DNA of 64,000 nucleotides from positions 1-64,000 of the forward strand of contig NGZR01000005.1 in assembly GCA_002197995.1 (NCBI GenBank), given 5' to 3'. Shown in pieces: positions 48,549 to 59,615 of the stretch (position 1 is its first letter; each line of letters starts with the position of its first letter). Made by a program: the position numbers and the translations under genes. The notes below the pieces were generated by a model that saw only the letters and a program-made list of their open reading frames with translations, did not search any database and had not been told where the DNA came from. Source of the DNA: Gaeumannomyces sp. JS-464. Lineage: Eukaryota > Ascomycota > Sordariomycetes > Magnaporthales > Magnaporthaceae.

Positions 48549-48764
48549 TGTTAAAAGGTCGGTTTTTATTAATACAGCTACGAGCTTCGGCTTATGGTTG
48601 GTGGCTTACCGAAACGCGCTATATTAACGCATTAACTACGCTATTAATATATAACCGGATCTGGTTTTGGATTTGCGGAGCAGCCTTTTTCACTTTTTAG
48701 CTTTCGTGGTTTGTTAATTTACTAAAATCCTTATAAGCGTGCATTACGTCGTAAAACTTTTGCA
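48549..48764 (+). repeat. 3' LTR of element D
   Basis: 216 bp. Confidence 0.88.
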
Positions 48765-48769
48765 TTAAC

Positions 48770-51700
48770 GCGTGTAAAAAATGCCGTAGTTTTAAAGCCC
48801 GGCACCGCATAAACTTTCGCAACCTTTCGGACTTTTAAACCGTCGAGCCGGTTATAATCGCTGCGATTAAAAAGATTAGCCTCGACTTTGTTAAACTAGG
48901 AGTTGCCGATAGCTTCGCGGCCGTCCCCGAGAAATTTCGGAAATTTTTTTCGATTATGTTAAACAAAGCCGTTATACGCTTGCCGAACTACCGCTTATAA
49001 AATTATACTATAAAATTAAAAGAAAAGGCCAAACTTATTTAAAGCCTTTTTTATAATATAAGTTAACGAAAGTTTAATATTTTTAAGCTTTAATTTTAAA
49101 AAAACTTCGAAGTAGGAAAAATCTGGCGTTTTACTTTAACTATTAGCTTTTTTTTGCTATTGCAAATAAGAAAAACCCTTTTAATCTTTTTCGTTTAGTT
49201 ATTAATTATAAAAATTTAAAATTTAAAACAATCCCCGTTTAATGCTTTATCTTATTTATTATTAAATTTTAAAATAAATTTCGAAAAGCTAAATGGATAA
49301 CTAAAATAAACCTTAAAACAAGGTTTAATTTAATTAAAAAAAAAAAAGCTACGAATAGTTTACAGCTTTCCGTTATAAATACGGCCTTTTCGAATATACC
49401 GTTATGCTTATAAAATTAATTAACACTTTAGCGACGTTCCAAAGTTTAATAAACCACATTTTTATAAACTTTATTAATTTAAAGCTTTTAATATACCTCG
49501 ACGATTTTTTATTTATGCCAAAACTAAGGAAAAATACGATAACCTCGTAAAAAAAGTCTTTTAACGATTTACCAAGCATAATTTAGCGGTAGCCCCTCGC
49601 AAATGCAGCTAAAATGTGCAAAAAATCGAATTTATCACGGTGCAATCGTTCTTTAATAAGAACTTCGCACGTTATAGCCCCAGCTATAACAACGTTCCTT
49701 TTTGCCTTCGTGGTGCACGTGGATTAACCTTAGTTTTGTTTCGTAACAGTTTGTTATAGCTTATATGGGTCGCTCGAGTTTAATCCCTCGCACGGTCGCG
49801 CGCATAGGTTTTATTCGTGGCGTAACGGTTACGTGCACGGAAGCCACTTATAGCGCTTTTTTTGCTGGAGGCGGGGGTAATTAGCTTTAGCGATTTGAAA
49901 AGCCGACCGAGGCTTTTTAAGGGAAGCTTATTAAGTTTAATCGACCTCGTGGCACGTGCATTTCGATGCATGGGCGCTAGCGCCTCGCTTACGTAGCGTT
50001 AGCGCTAGCACTTTGCTTTGCAGCGCACTTCCGGAAGGTAAACCTTAATAAGCAATTAAGGGCAATTGCGGTTTTAAGGTGGGGTATTATTACGGTGCAG
50101 TCGTTTTTTAATAAGGACTTCGTACGGTTGTAGCCCTAGCTATAACAACGTTCCTTTTTTGCCTTGTAATGCACGTGGATTAACTTTAGTTTTGTCCCGT
50201 AATAAAATTCCTCGGTTATATTATCGGTTAAAACGGTATCGTTATAACACAAAACAAAATTAATACCGTGCTTTAATAAAAAAAAGCTTAAATGCTTTAA
50301 AAATTGTTAATTTGTCGTAAATTTCGCGAACTTTTACAAAAGGTTTATTAAAAGGTTTTTTAAAATTATAAAACCTTTAATAACGGCTAATGTATTGCTT
50401 AAAAACCGATAAACCTGGATTTCGAATATGCAAACAGCTTTTAATATTCTTAATATAGCGTTTACATTACTTTCGATTTATGCCATTTTAACCTAGCAAT
50501 TTTTGCTATTATAAAAACGGACTTTTTAATTTTATTATCGAACTATCCTATTTTAGCGAAACCCCGATAACGGGAAATTACACCCCGTTATTTTCCACTT
50601 TCGTAAAATAACTTTAGCCGAAATTAACTACGAAATTTATAACAAAAAATTACTAGTTAGCTATCGTAAACAGTTTCGCGAAATGGAAATATTATTTGGA
50701 AAATGCGCAATACCGAATAAAAGGTTTTTACAAACCATTAAAACCTAGCTTACTTTACTACGGCCAAAGTTTTTAATAAAAAACAAGCCCGATAAGCTTA
50801 GCAATTAGCAAGTTATTAGTTTATAATTAATTACCGGCCGGGAAAGCAAAACGAAAAAGCCGATATGCTATCGAAACTTTCGTAACACCGATTTAAAAAG
50901 GGGATGAAAATTAGCCGATTACGACGATTTTGCAAAAAAAAACACTTTTTAAAAACGAAAAACGTAGGAAACCCCGCTAAATTTAAGCATAATAAATTCT
51001 TTTTCCTTTTATTCTTAGTTAAATTATACAACATCCCGACGTTTAAATAAGCGTTAGCTTTTACGAATAAAGTTAAAAAGCTCGAATTTTAAAACCCCAA
51101 ATACTAAAAACGCTTTAAAGTTTTAAAAAAAAAAGAAAAAGTAAAAAATAAACTTTTTTATTATAAAAACAAATTATAAGTGCTAATAGCAGCTTTGCAA
51201 AAAAAGTTTTCGAATTCGAATATAACATTAAAATCGCCGGACATATAAGGATAAACAAAACTTCCGAGCTAATTATACGCCATTTTTAATAACCCGGCAT
51301 CGAAAAAGCAATTAAGGAATACGTTTAAAGCTATTTGAAATATTAAAAGAATAAAACTTTAAAACACGCTTTTTTCGAACCTTTCCAACTTATAAAATTA
51401 TATTACCAACTTTGGAAAACCGTTGTTATAAACTTTATTACCGATTTGCTTTTATTTAACGGTTGTAATTCCATTTGGGTAATAGTAAACCTATTTACCA
51501 AAATGGGACACTTTATACTGCTTAAAACAAACGAAAAAAAACGGATAATTTTATTCGCATTTTCGCTAAAAAATATTAACAATTGCATAGCGTGCTTTTA
51601 AATATTATCTCCGATAAAAATTTTAAATTTACGGTATATTTATAAAAAAAACCTTTTAAAACTGGTAAAAATACGCCTTCGTATAAGTATAACGTTCCAC

Positions 51701-52500
51701 TTTTAAACCGACGGACAAATAAAAAAGCTTAATTAAAGCTTAAAAACTTACCTTCGTTTTTTATTAATTACAAATAACTAATTAAAGCTAAATTAATTAA
51801 AAGCTTAAAAACTATAATAATACCGCTTCGGCAAATACCTTTATTATTTCCTTTTTCGCTAATTACGGTTACCATTTAACCTTAAACAACCCTTTTTTTC
51901 CTGGACGAACACATAGCTTAACCAATAAACTTTACGCTTATTAAATAACCTAAGTATACCGAAAAGCCCGGGAATGCTTTAATAAAGCCCGAAACCGCAT
52001 TAAACACTAAGGTCGATAAAAAAAAAGCCTTTTCCCCGTTTTCGTTAAAAGACAACTCGTTATGCTTAACGCCCGCCACGTTAAAACCCGGCGACCTGCC
52101 AAAAAACTAAACTCCAAAATGCTCGGCCCTTTCCAAATCGCTAAAAATAGTTTCCCTTACAACGGTACGACTTACCTTTTTTGCCTTTTGAAAAATCCAT
52201 AATACTTTCCACATATCTTTTATTAAGCCGTATCGCGCTGGCATTTAAACACGGCTTAACCTTAACCAGGTTTTGCGTAACGCCTTTCCTATTAAAAGAA
52301 AGTATATAATCGAGGAGGTTATAAATTCCATAAAAGCATAAAACAAAGTTAAATACCTCGTAAAATAAAAAAGTTATCCAGCGAAAAAAAATTAAACTTG
52401 GGAACCTTAAAAGCATTTTAACGGCGAAAAAGCTAAAGCAAAAGTCCGAACCTTTTACGACAACCACTTTTCCAAACCACGGGATTCCAAAATAAAAGGT
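48770..52500 (+). pseudogene. pol remnant of element A (RT, integrase, chromodomain)
   Basis: A pre-RT segment with EKFRKFFSIMLNKA (about 48930) leads to RT with YLDDFL at about 49495. Element E interrupts RT at 49633; the frame resumes at 50210 with FLGYII, the motif expected next. Integrase shows FITDLLLFNGCNSIWVIV (about 51432) and TDGQIK (about 51710). A chromodomain trace (NSIKA...NKVKYLVK, about 52325-52380) ends the polyprotein. Broken throughout by stops. Confidence 0.75.
49633..50204 (+). mobile_element. TRIM element E (572 bp), nested in RT of A
   Basis: Direct repeats at 49633-49748 and 50090-50204 (about 116 bp, TATYACGGTGCA...CGTAAYA) flank a 341-bp non-coding interior, with duplication GAATT/AAATT (49628-49632, 50205-50209). 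A purine-rich GGTGGGG precedes the second repeat. This is the structure of a terminal-repeat retrotransposon in miniature. The interior is GC-richer and contains a GCGCTAGC inverted repeat (about 49974-50009). Confidence 0.82.
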
Positions 52501-52531
52501 TTCGGGGCGAACCTTAAAGAAAGGAGGATAA

Positions 52532-52812
52532 TGTTACACGAAAACGATCCCAAAAACGGAAATCGGCCGGTTAAGCACCAGGAGTTGGCGCTTAACCCAA
52601 AATGAAGCGACTAATTAAGCCAAAAGCGGGGAACGGCGTCGTAAAAGCACGGACTTTACACGGACCAAAAGACCCTTTTATTTATACTCATCGCCCTTCC
52701 GGAGTCCTTTAAGAAAATTTTGGCTTTTAAGCATTTTTTAAGGCTTTAAAAGATTATTAGCTTTTATAAAGTAATATACTTTCTTCCAAGCCGACATTGT
52801 CCTTTTATTACA
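52532..52812 (+). repeat. 3' LTR of element A
   Basis: 281 bp, more A/T than its partner, as expected from stronger RIP. Confidence 0.92.
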
Positions 52813-52869
52813 TTTTGTCTTTCCTAATCGCGCTTTTAGGACTGACTAACCCTTCGTTCCACCTTTTAG

Positions 52870-53037
52870 GCTTTGCACACGCTAATTGTAAATATCCCAG
52901 GATTTTGCGGCGAAAATGGGATGCCGATCGGGCTGTCGCTAGTGGCTCGGCGGTATTAAAACAAAAGGCTATTGCAAGTGTGCGAGGAAGTAGGGAAAAT
53001 CTTCGAGTCGGACGGAGGATGGGCTTTAAGTTTATAA
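52870..53037 (+). pseudogene. amidase-signature enzyme, 3' segment
   Basis: The split intron resumes at 52818 and ends in CTAAC (about 52846-52850) and TTTTAG (52864-52869). The exon reads ALHTLIVNIPGF, then GENGMPIGLSLVARRY, a TAA (52957-52959) where the family has Trp, and VGKIFESDGGWALSL before the TAA at 53035-53037. This is exactly the expected amidase C-terminus, 28.6 kb away from the preceding exon. Without element A the intron would be 83 bp. Confidence 0.85.
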
Positions 53038-53237
53038 TAACTACAATGTCCGGTCGCCAAAGCCATAACTGAAAGATTAAGAATAAATGCTGCGCGAAAG
53101 GATAGCTTTAAATTCACTTTTTTCGTTTTTAATACAGCAAACTTCCCTAATGGCTCGCTCCTAACATAAAACCACTTCGCACTACTACCGGCCACGCTTA
53201 ACACGAAAACCAGGACATTATTTTCTTTAAAAGGATG
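53038..53237. other. former amidase 3' flank
   Basis: 200 bp of non-coding DNA between the amidase stop and element F; nothing recognised. Confidence 0.4.
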
Positions 53238-54893
53238 TGTAAGGAGTTGGCCCGTGCGCCGGTGCCCTACTTTACCCACGAAAGCGTTACCCACCGGATT
53301 ATCACCTTTTTTTAAAAACACAAATAATACAAAGCTGTTTCCCTCTTTTGCAAGCGGCCTTGCGGCCGCCCTACACTTCCAACAGGTTATAAGCCCTCAA
53401 TTCCCATCGGAATAAAGCTACTTACAATCTTTTTTAGCCGGTGGCCGCGTTATTTTTCGTTATTTTAACCGGTGGCCGCAATTACGTTTTAAAGGCCGGT
53501 GGCCGCACAATAACGTCTTCCGGTAAAAACGTCTCCCGGTGGGAGATATCGCCCGGTGGGCATCACGTACTATTCACTTTGCTGTCACCCGGTGGGCGAC
53601 AACGGGCCGTTTGCCCTACCTTTTCCTGTGGGCCGCTGCCCTATTTCCTTACTACTTTTAAGCCGCTGCCCTACCTTTGTCAATTTCTGCTTCACAACAA
53701 AAACAACGACGGCAGTCGCCTATTGCTTACCACCGCCCGAAATGTTTTTTACCTACAAAAAGGCAATTGTTAAAATACCTGCCTTGCAGGGGCCTTTTAA
53801 TTTAAAAGCATGGAAGCGCGCCGTTAAGGTGCATTTAATCGCGGGCGGCGCCGACGATTACATTAGCGATAACCCGCCTCCTTAACCTAACGATCCGGCC
53901 GCTTTTAAAGCTTAAAAAGCTGAAAAGGTCCTCGTTTGGTACTTTATTAAGCAGTTAATTACGGAGGTTATTAACGAGCTCGAGCGATAAGGCTCGAGCT
54001 CCAAAACCGACGATTTCGCCCGCGACTTTAAGGCCTTTTAGCTCGCCGTTACTATTAAAATCGGCTAAAATACCGACGCCCAACTCGATAGCTTAATGGA
54101 AAAGTTCGTTAGCCTCGAGGTATCCAAATACAACGACGTTAAAAAATACACCAACTATTAGCTCGAGCTTAAAAGATAAATGGAGGAAGCTGGCGTTGTG
54201 ATTCCGGACCGTTTTTTTCGTTAGTCACCTCGTTAAGGGTTTTTAAAAGCATTATCCAGTCGCCGTTACCGTCGTTTTAAGCGCCCACCTAGTGCCCGCC
54301 GGCCGCACCCCGATCCAAATTATCCAGGCCGTTATCGAAAACGTAACTACTTTCAAGTCGGCCGACCTTTCCCTAGCTAATACCAACGCGCCTACCGCTT
54401 GCACCAAAAGGAACTGTTTAATGGTTTTTCGCTTACCTTACCACGACCGGTGCGGCAGGTACTATATAAAAAATAACGACGGGTGCTGGCTATTGCACCC
54501 TAAGCTAAAGGAGGAATACTATAAGCAAAAGCAGCAGGCCGCTGCACAAGCTACAGGAATAGGAACGGTTGGAGGAGCTAACCCCCGGGCCGTTAATTAT
54601 ACCTTTAAAGTGCCTGTTAACCGCGGCAGCGCTAAACAGTATGCCATATAATTAAAAAATTTAACACTACGGATATCGGGCTGTTGGTAGCAGTTGCCGG
54701 CTGGAGATAGCTTTACTTTTGTAACGCTTTCGTGGTTGTAGGGGGGTGTAAGGAGTTGGCCCGTGCGCCGGTGCCTTACTTTACCCACGAAAGCGTTACC
54801 CACCGGATTGTTACCTTTTTTTAAGAACACAAACAATACAAAGCTGTTTCCCTTTTTTGCAAGCGGCTTTGCGGCCGCCTTACACCTTTAACA
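53238..54893 (+). mobile_element. short Ty1/Copia-type LTR element F with gag only
   Basis: 147-bp LTRs at 53238-53384 and 54747-54893 (TGTAAGGAGTTGGCC...AACA) with duplication GGATG (53233-53237, 54894-54898). Directly after the 5' LTR, GGTTATAAGCCC is one transition from GGTTATGAGCCC, complementary to the anticodon stem-loop of initiator tRNA-Met, the half-tRNA primer used by Copia-type elements. AGGGGGG precedes the 3' LTR. Only 1,656 bp, so it has no pol and must be mobilised by another element. The leader (53430-53600) holds a series of CCGGTGGCCGC/CCGGTGGG repeats. Confidence 0.88.
53733..54651 (+). pseudogene. gag of element F, RIP-damaged
   Basis: Begins near MFFTYKKAIVKIPALQGPFN and reads FNLKAWKRAVKVHLIAGGAD, the N-terminal pattern of Copia gag. 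Stops start at 53883. Later pieces (VSLEVSKYNDVKKY at about 54110) and a zinc-knuckle-like CGRYYIKNNDGCWLLHP (about 54451-54501; Cys at both ends, the middle ligands changed) end at a TAA (54649-54651). No protease, integrase or RT. Confidence 0.65.
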
Positions 54894-54992
54894 GGATGTT
54901 ATACCTGCTAATGCCACAGCTACGGTTTATCTTGCCCTTTCGCTAATGCTTTTCGCGACATTTCCTTTTTTATCGGCAGTTATTTAAGCTTA

Positions 54993-55631
54993 GGGGCTGT
55001 TTTAAACTATTAGTTTTTTTAGTTTTTTAAACCCCCGGCCGGTTTTTTGGATAAGCGAGGATCGTTATAAAGGGCTTTGCAATAAAAAATGTACTTTTAT
55101 AAATAGATTTTTTTTTATTTTCAACCTTTAACAAAAGTTTGCAAATAAATCTCCCTTTTAAAAGGTAGCAAAAAAAAAAAAAAAAAGATTTATTATTATC
55201 TGGTCCTATTTGCACGCAGTAAACCTTCGTGCCCGGCTTTTACACGTGCCCGGCTTTTTACACGTTTTCGGCCTTTTACACGTGTTTAGCCTCCTACACG
55301 TGCTTAGCCCTTTTTAACGCGGCTTTTTTTAGCGCGACTTTTTTTAAAGCGGCCTTTTTTGGGGCTCGAAATTTTCCAAAGTAAAAGCTCTTCGAAAGGC
55401 GGGAGGGTAGCCGACTTTATATATTTAACGTAATAAAGCTTTAGTTAAAAGGTAGCAAAAGGGGTGGCCGGGGCTTGTGTTAACGCGACTCGTTAGCTTA
55501 GGAAAAGATACTTTTAACGGGTTTTGCGAAAGATTTTTACAAAGGTTCGCCCGGATCCGCAAACCGGTTTTTAAACGGTTTTCAAAAATAGTATGGAAAA
55601 ACTAAAAACCCGATTATCCTAAAACAGCCTT
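54993..55631. mobile_element. Harbinger-type MITE 3 (639 bp)
   Basis: Ends GGGGCTGTTTTA and TAAAACAGCCTT, flanked by TTA (54990-54992, 55632-55634). Subterminal sequence matches the adjacent full-length element. The right TTA is also the left duplication of that element, so the two are head-to-tail with a shared target site. Confidence 0.88.
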
Positions 55632-56124
55632 TTAAGGCTAATTAATACAAAATGGTTTTTTAGTTTTTTAACCCCCTGGCTGGTTTTTTAACCTAATTTA
55701 AACTTAATTCTCGACGTGGAAATAACGCCCGGGGTAGCCCTATGCTCGTTTATATATATTTGGGCCTAATTTTCGGTGGATTCCCATCGAAACGAAACAA
55801 GGAACGTTTTTTTATAAAAAGCAAAAGGCATAAAGGTTTAAAATAAAAGCTATTTTTAAAAATAACAACGACCCGTGTAACGCCGTAATCCAAGGTTAAA
55901 GCAGGCCGGAATAGCTTTACCTTTTGGCGGATTTAAAAGGCTTTTAAAGCCGGCAATAGGCTCGTTCGAAAGCCCAAAAGCCAAAAATTCTCGTAATATA
56001 TAAAGGGAAGCTTTTAGCAGTTCGGATTTAAGTATAAAAATAATATTACAAAAATTAACCTACCTTACTTACATTACTTACAACCTTTTTTTTTGCCTAC
56101 TAACCTTACTTCCACTACTATGCC

Positions 56125-57240
56125 TTGTTAATTATCCCTCCGTATCCGGCGCCGGCGTTAGGAACGCGAAAATCGCGCCTTTTTTTTGCCCCCTCGTTTC
56201 CCGTGCCTTTTGCCAAGGAAGAGGAGGATTTTCCAGCCACCCAAATTACGCTGGGGACCCCGGCAACCTCGCCGAAAAGCCTGGGGGCCGACTTTTACGA
56301 CCTTTTAACGACCCGGAATCGCCCTTTCCGCCTTCCCGTGCACTTTTCATAGCCCCCTTTTTTGCCGCAGCTTCGCAAACGACCTAAAGCACCTTTATAG
56401 GGAGCTTTTAAGCCTCCCAAAAGGGCCGCAAACGGAACGACTAAAACCGCTAATTAGCTTTTGGCCTTCTTCGAGGCCCTCGCGAAGGCCGGCCGGCAGG
56501 GAAAATGAATTCGGCAATCGTTGGCTGGCAGCCTAAGTGCTTTAAAAAGGTTGCAAAGGTTTTTTTAACTTGTAGCCTGGTATCCGGTGGTTAAAAAGGG
56601 TTAAAAACAAGTATAATAGCCTTTGGGCGCAGTATAAAAACTGGCTAAACTTTGGGAAGCGGTTAAAGGTTACCGTTAATCCGGTTACGGGATTGTATTT
56701 CGCCAGCGATTAAGCTTGGGAAGCGTTTTTGCGGTCCGGCTTACCGCCCGCTGGATGCGCAAAAAGCCTCTTTTTCCGCCCGGACTTTTACGAAACCGCC
56801 TTTGCAAGTAACTGGGCGACAAAGGAACAAATCGCTACGGCCGCCTAACGTTTAAAGGCCTCGCCAAGCGACGAGCAAGGTTTTTTAAGCCGGCAAGCCG
56901 TGGGAGGCCGCGGGAAACGTCCCTTTGGTAGGTTTGGGCATTTAACAATAGCGGAGGCCCAGTTGCACGTCGGACATCGCCTTTTGGAGGCTGCACGAAC
57001 GTTAGCTCGGGCCGGATCCGAATCCGACTAGGACTTAACCCTTTTAAGTGCGAGGTCCTCTTTGGCCGGCCGGGCGCCTTGTAAGCGTTAGCTAAAGCAC
57101 GAGTTTTGGATATAAGCCGTAAAAAAGCTGCGGAAGTACCTTTAGGACGACTTATCGGGCGAGATTAAGCGGAAGTTAATCCGGACTTTTAAAAAAGGAC
57201 GAAAGGATGGCTTACTAATGGTTAAACGACGTCGAAAATA
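56125..57240 (+). pseudogene. probable Myb/SANT-like second protein of Harbinger element
   Basis: A Pro-rich start (PYPAPALGTRKSRLFFAPSF) opens a frame to 56352. Further pieces include KNKYNSLWAQYKNWLNF (about 56607) and a later FKKGRKDGLLMVK (about 57189), matching the trihelix/Myb-SANT-like pattern of aromatic residues that binds transposon ends in this superfamily. Several stops. Assigned partly from position opposite the transposase. Confidence 0.45.
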
Positions 57241-58126
57241 AAAAGATAATAGTAAATTTGGTGCAAACGACGAGCTGGATTTGTGGTAGCGATTAAAGCG
57301 GTTTAAATAAAGGTTTTTCGTAATCGGGCGGCTTATTTTAATGGAGTTATAAAAAAGTGTTATTGTTAATTTTTTTTTTGGATATCGTTAAGGTCGAGGG
57401 TTTAAATACCACGGAAATTACCATTAAGCGGGTTATTATAAACACCACTACTCGCTTTTAATAAATGAAATTAACGTTAATCGAGCCGCAGGTTTACGGC
57501 ATTTAATTGGCTTTAAAAGGCGATTAAAATGCACCAAATCCCGACGAAAAATAAACGCCGGAATATCGCGAAAAATTACCGCAAGTTAACCGGCAAAGCT
57601 CGAAAAGTGCCGTTTTTAAAATGCGATACCCACCTGGACTTAAAAAACCTATAGCATAAACGATCGTCACCCTATTTGTTACCCAAATGGGCAACGTTTA
57701 CGCACGCCTAATACGATCCTTTAATTTAATCGCCGGCCGCCACCTTAATTTTTATCCGTTCCTTTCGAAAAAAGCACCATTCGACTCGCCTTAATAAGGG
57801 CAATCGAACGCTACTTTTAATGCATAGAACTAATTATTTTTTGCTACGTTAAACCTATCGATCTTACCATAAAAACCACTGCCACGTCGCCGTTTTCGGC
57901 TAACCTCCTTTTTAAACCAATAACCCAATTAACAAACTGTAACCTCCCCCCGATTGCCTTCGTTAAAGCGAGTTAAACGCAGGTTACGAGGTTTTTTACG
58001 AGCCTTGTAAGCCTGGTAGTCGTCCTATAACCTATTGGTTATTAAGGCCCGGTATTAAATCCAAAACGCGAGCGTTGTGCCCATTTCCCGCTTTCGCTTT
58101 ACAGCCTTCCTTTTAACCCGAGCTTT

Positions 58127-59238
58127 TTAAAATGCATTTTTTCCATTAATTCTGGCTTGTTTAAAGCCAGGATTAAACGCTAAAAATACCTTAGCTTCCC
58201 TTTTTAAAATGAAATTATGCAAGCTTGTAACGGCTAACACGATATCGACTTGTAAGCGGATACGGTAATCGGGCGGTGTGCTTTTAATAATTTTCCAGCG
58301 GCTTTTAAAATCGCCGAAGCACCTTTTAACAATAACACGCATTTTTGCATAGTGCAGGTTAAAAAGCTCGGCCGGGGTTTCCGGCCGGGCAAGGCCTTAT
58401 TCCTAAAGGTAATACCTCCGTCGCGTTGTAAGGGGTAATTACCCCGGTGCCGAGGAAAAAGCCGGTATCCCCAAGGTAAAAATGACCCTCCGGGACTCGA
58501 AATCCGGCTTGTTGGGCCCGCCTAAGCAATTGGGAGTCGTGTATAAAGCTTTCAGCGCCTGCCATAACGAAAACGAACCGCCCGCCGTAATTTACGGCCG
58601 TTAGAACGTTTTGTGCGGTAGGCCCTTTCCGACTCCTCCATGCAACTCCCGCATTTGCACTGACTTTGGCGTTGATTAGGGTCCTGTCGACGGCTTTTAA
58701 GCACCCAGCAAAGGCTTCCCGGACCTCCCGACACCTGCAATCGGGCCAGAAAACGTCGGAAACCTCCGGCAACGTTACAAAAGCGGCGTGGAGGGCGATT
58801 ATGACCTGCAGTACCTCGTGGAAGTTCCGGTGCGTTATTCCCGGGCTGCGGCAAAAAGGTGGGCCGCGACTTTAAAGGAGACACCCTACCCACAAATGTA
58901 TAGGAAAAAGGCCACTTTCTCGCCCAAAAAGACGAGTTTTAACCCCGTAAGCGTTATGTTCGTGTTTAGCCAGTCGCAAAGGCTATGAAAAGTGCTTTGC
59001 TTAATCCGGAAAAGGTGCCGGAAGGCCGGGGCAGCCTCGGGTTTTTGCCAGTATCGGAAAAGGTGTTACCGGAAAAGATCGCCGTATGCACGGTCCGTAG
59101 GCCTCCGCCTACGCCCCTAAGGGATCCGGTAATGCAGGTGGCCGTAATGACCTGCATATAAAGGAGGAAGATTTGGCGGGCTTTGCGCCGGCGCAACGCC
59201 TTAAAGGTAACGAGGGAGGTATCCATCGGATAAAGCAA
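58127..59238 (-). pseudogene. PIF/Harbinger DDE transposase, inactivated
   Basis: N-terminal pieces begin at 59238 (MLYPMDTSLVTFKALRRRK). The catalytic domain shows RNFHEVLQVIIALHAAF, AVDRTLINAK (first Asp), RKGPTAQNVLTAVNYGGRF, HDSQLLRRA, FYLGDTGFFLGTG (second Asp) and, after a one-base shift near 58375, ELFNLHYAKMRVIVKRCFGD. The expected third acid in VIxE-R is Lys here (58325-58327), a change explained by G to A. C-terminal LHNFILKREAK matches the family. Inactive. Confidence 0.82.
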
Positions 59239-59615
59239 AAAAAAAAACGAGCTAAACAGTATATTTGGCGTGCTTAACGGGCAAAAATTGCGGTTAAAAT
59301 GAACGAGTTAACTTGTTGCACCCTACTCCTTTCACTTGATCCGGATCCCCTCGATCTTTTATACCGGCAGGCCGGCCGGCCTTAACCCTCCCTCCCTGAC
59401 CCTCCCTGATTAAGGGTAACACGTGGCTTACAGGGCCTCCATTTACGCGACTCGTTGGCCTGGTTAAAATGGTACTTCTAGCGGGTCAAAAGCTATATTT
59501 ATTAGGCTTTTTACCGGGATCCGGGCCCCCCTGGCTCGGATCCGCAAACCGGTTTTCAAGCGGTTTTTGAAAATAGTATGGTAAAAAAAAAAACCATTTT
59601 GTATTGATCACGCCC

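Larger units (their letters stand above)
41204..48764 (+). mobile_element. LTR retrotransposon D (Ty3/Gypsy chromovirus), nested in A
   Basis: LTRs of 216 bp at 41204-41419 and 48549-48764, both TGTTAAAA...TTTGCA. Flanks CTAAC (41199-41203) and TTAAC (48765-48769) are one duplication with a single C/T change. 7,561 bp. Confidence 0.9.
24218..52812 (+). mobile_element. LTR retrotransposon A (Ty3/Gypsy chromovirus), host of the nest
   Basis: LTRs at 24218-24497 and 52532-52812 both run TGTTACAC...TTTTATTACA and are flanked by the 5-bp duplication TTTTG (24213-24217, 52813-52817). A polypurine tract (AAAGAAAGGAGGATAA) precedes the 3' LTR. Subtracting B, D, E and their duplications leaves about 6.98 kb, normal for Gypsy. 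Remaining internal pieces: 24498-25818 (gag side), 39289-41203, 48770-49632 (reverse transcriptase), 50210-52531 (rest of RT, integrase, chromodomain). All frames are full of stops. The 5' LTR keeps many G/C bases where the 3' LTR has A/T. The element sits inside an intron of the amidase gene. Confidence 0.93.
55635..59615. mobile_element. PIF/Harbinger transposon, near full length (3,981 bp)
   Basis: Flanked by TTA at 55632-55634 and 59616-59618. The terminal repeats AAGGCTAATTAATACAAAATGG and (inverted) GGGCGTGATCAATACAAAATGG match except for mainly G/A, C/T changes. It encodes a DDE transposase on the minus strand and a probable Myb/SANT-like protein on the plus strand, the two-gene layout of this superfamily. 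The three MITEs in the window are deletion derivatives of it. Reading frames are RIP-damaged. Confidence 0.88.
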
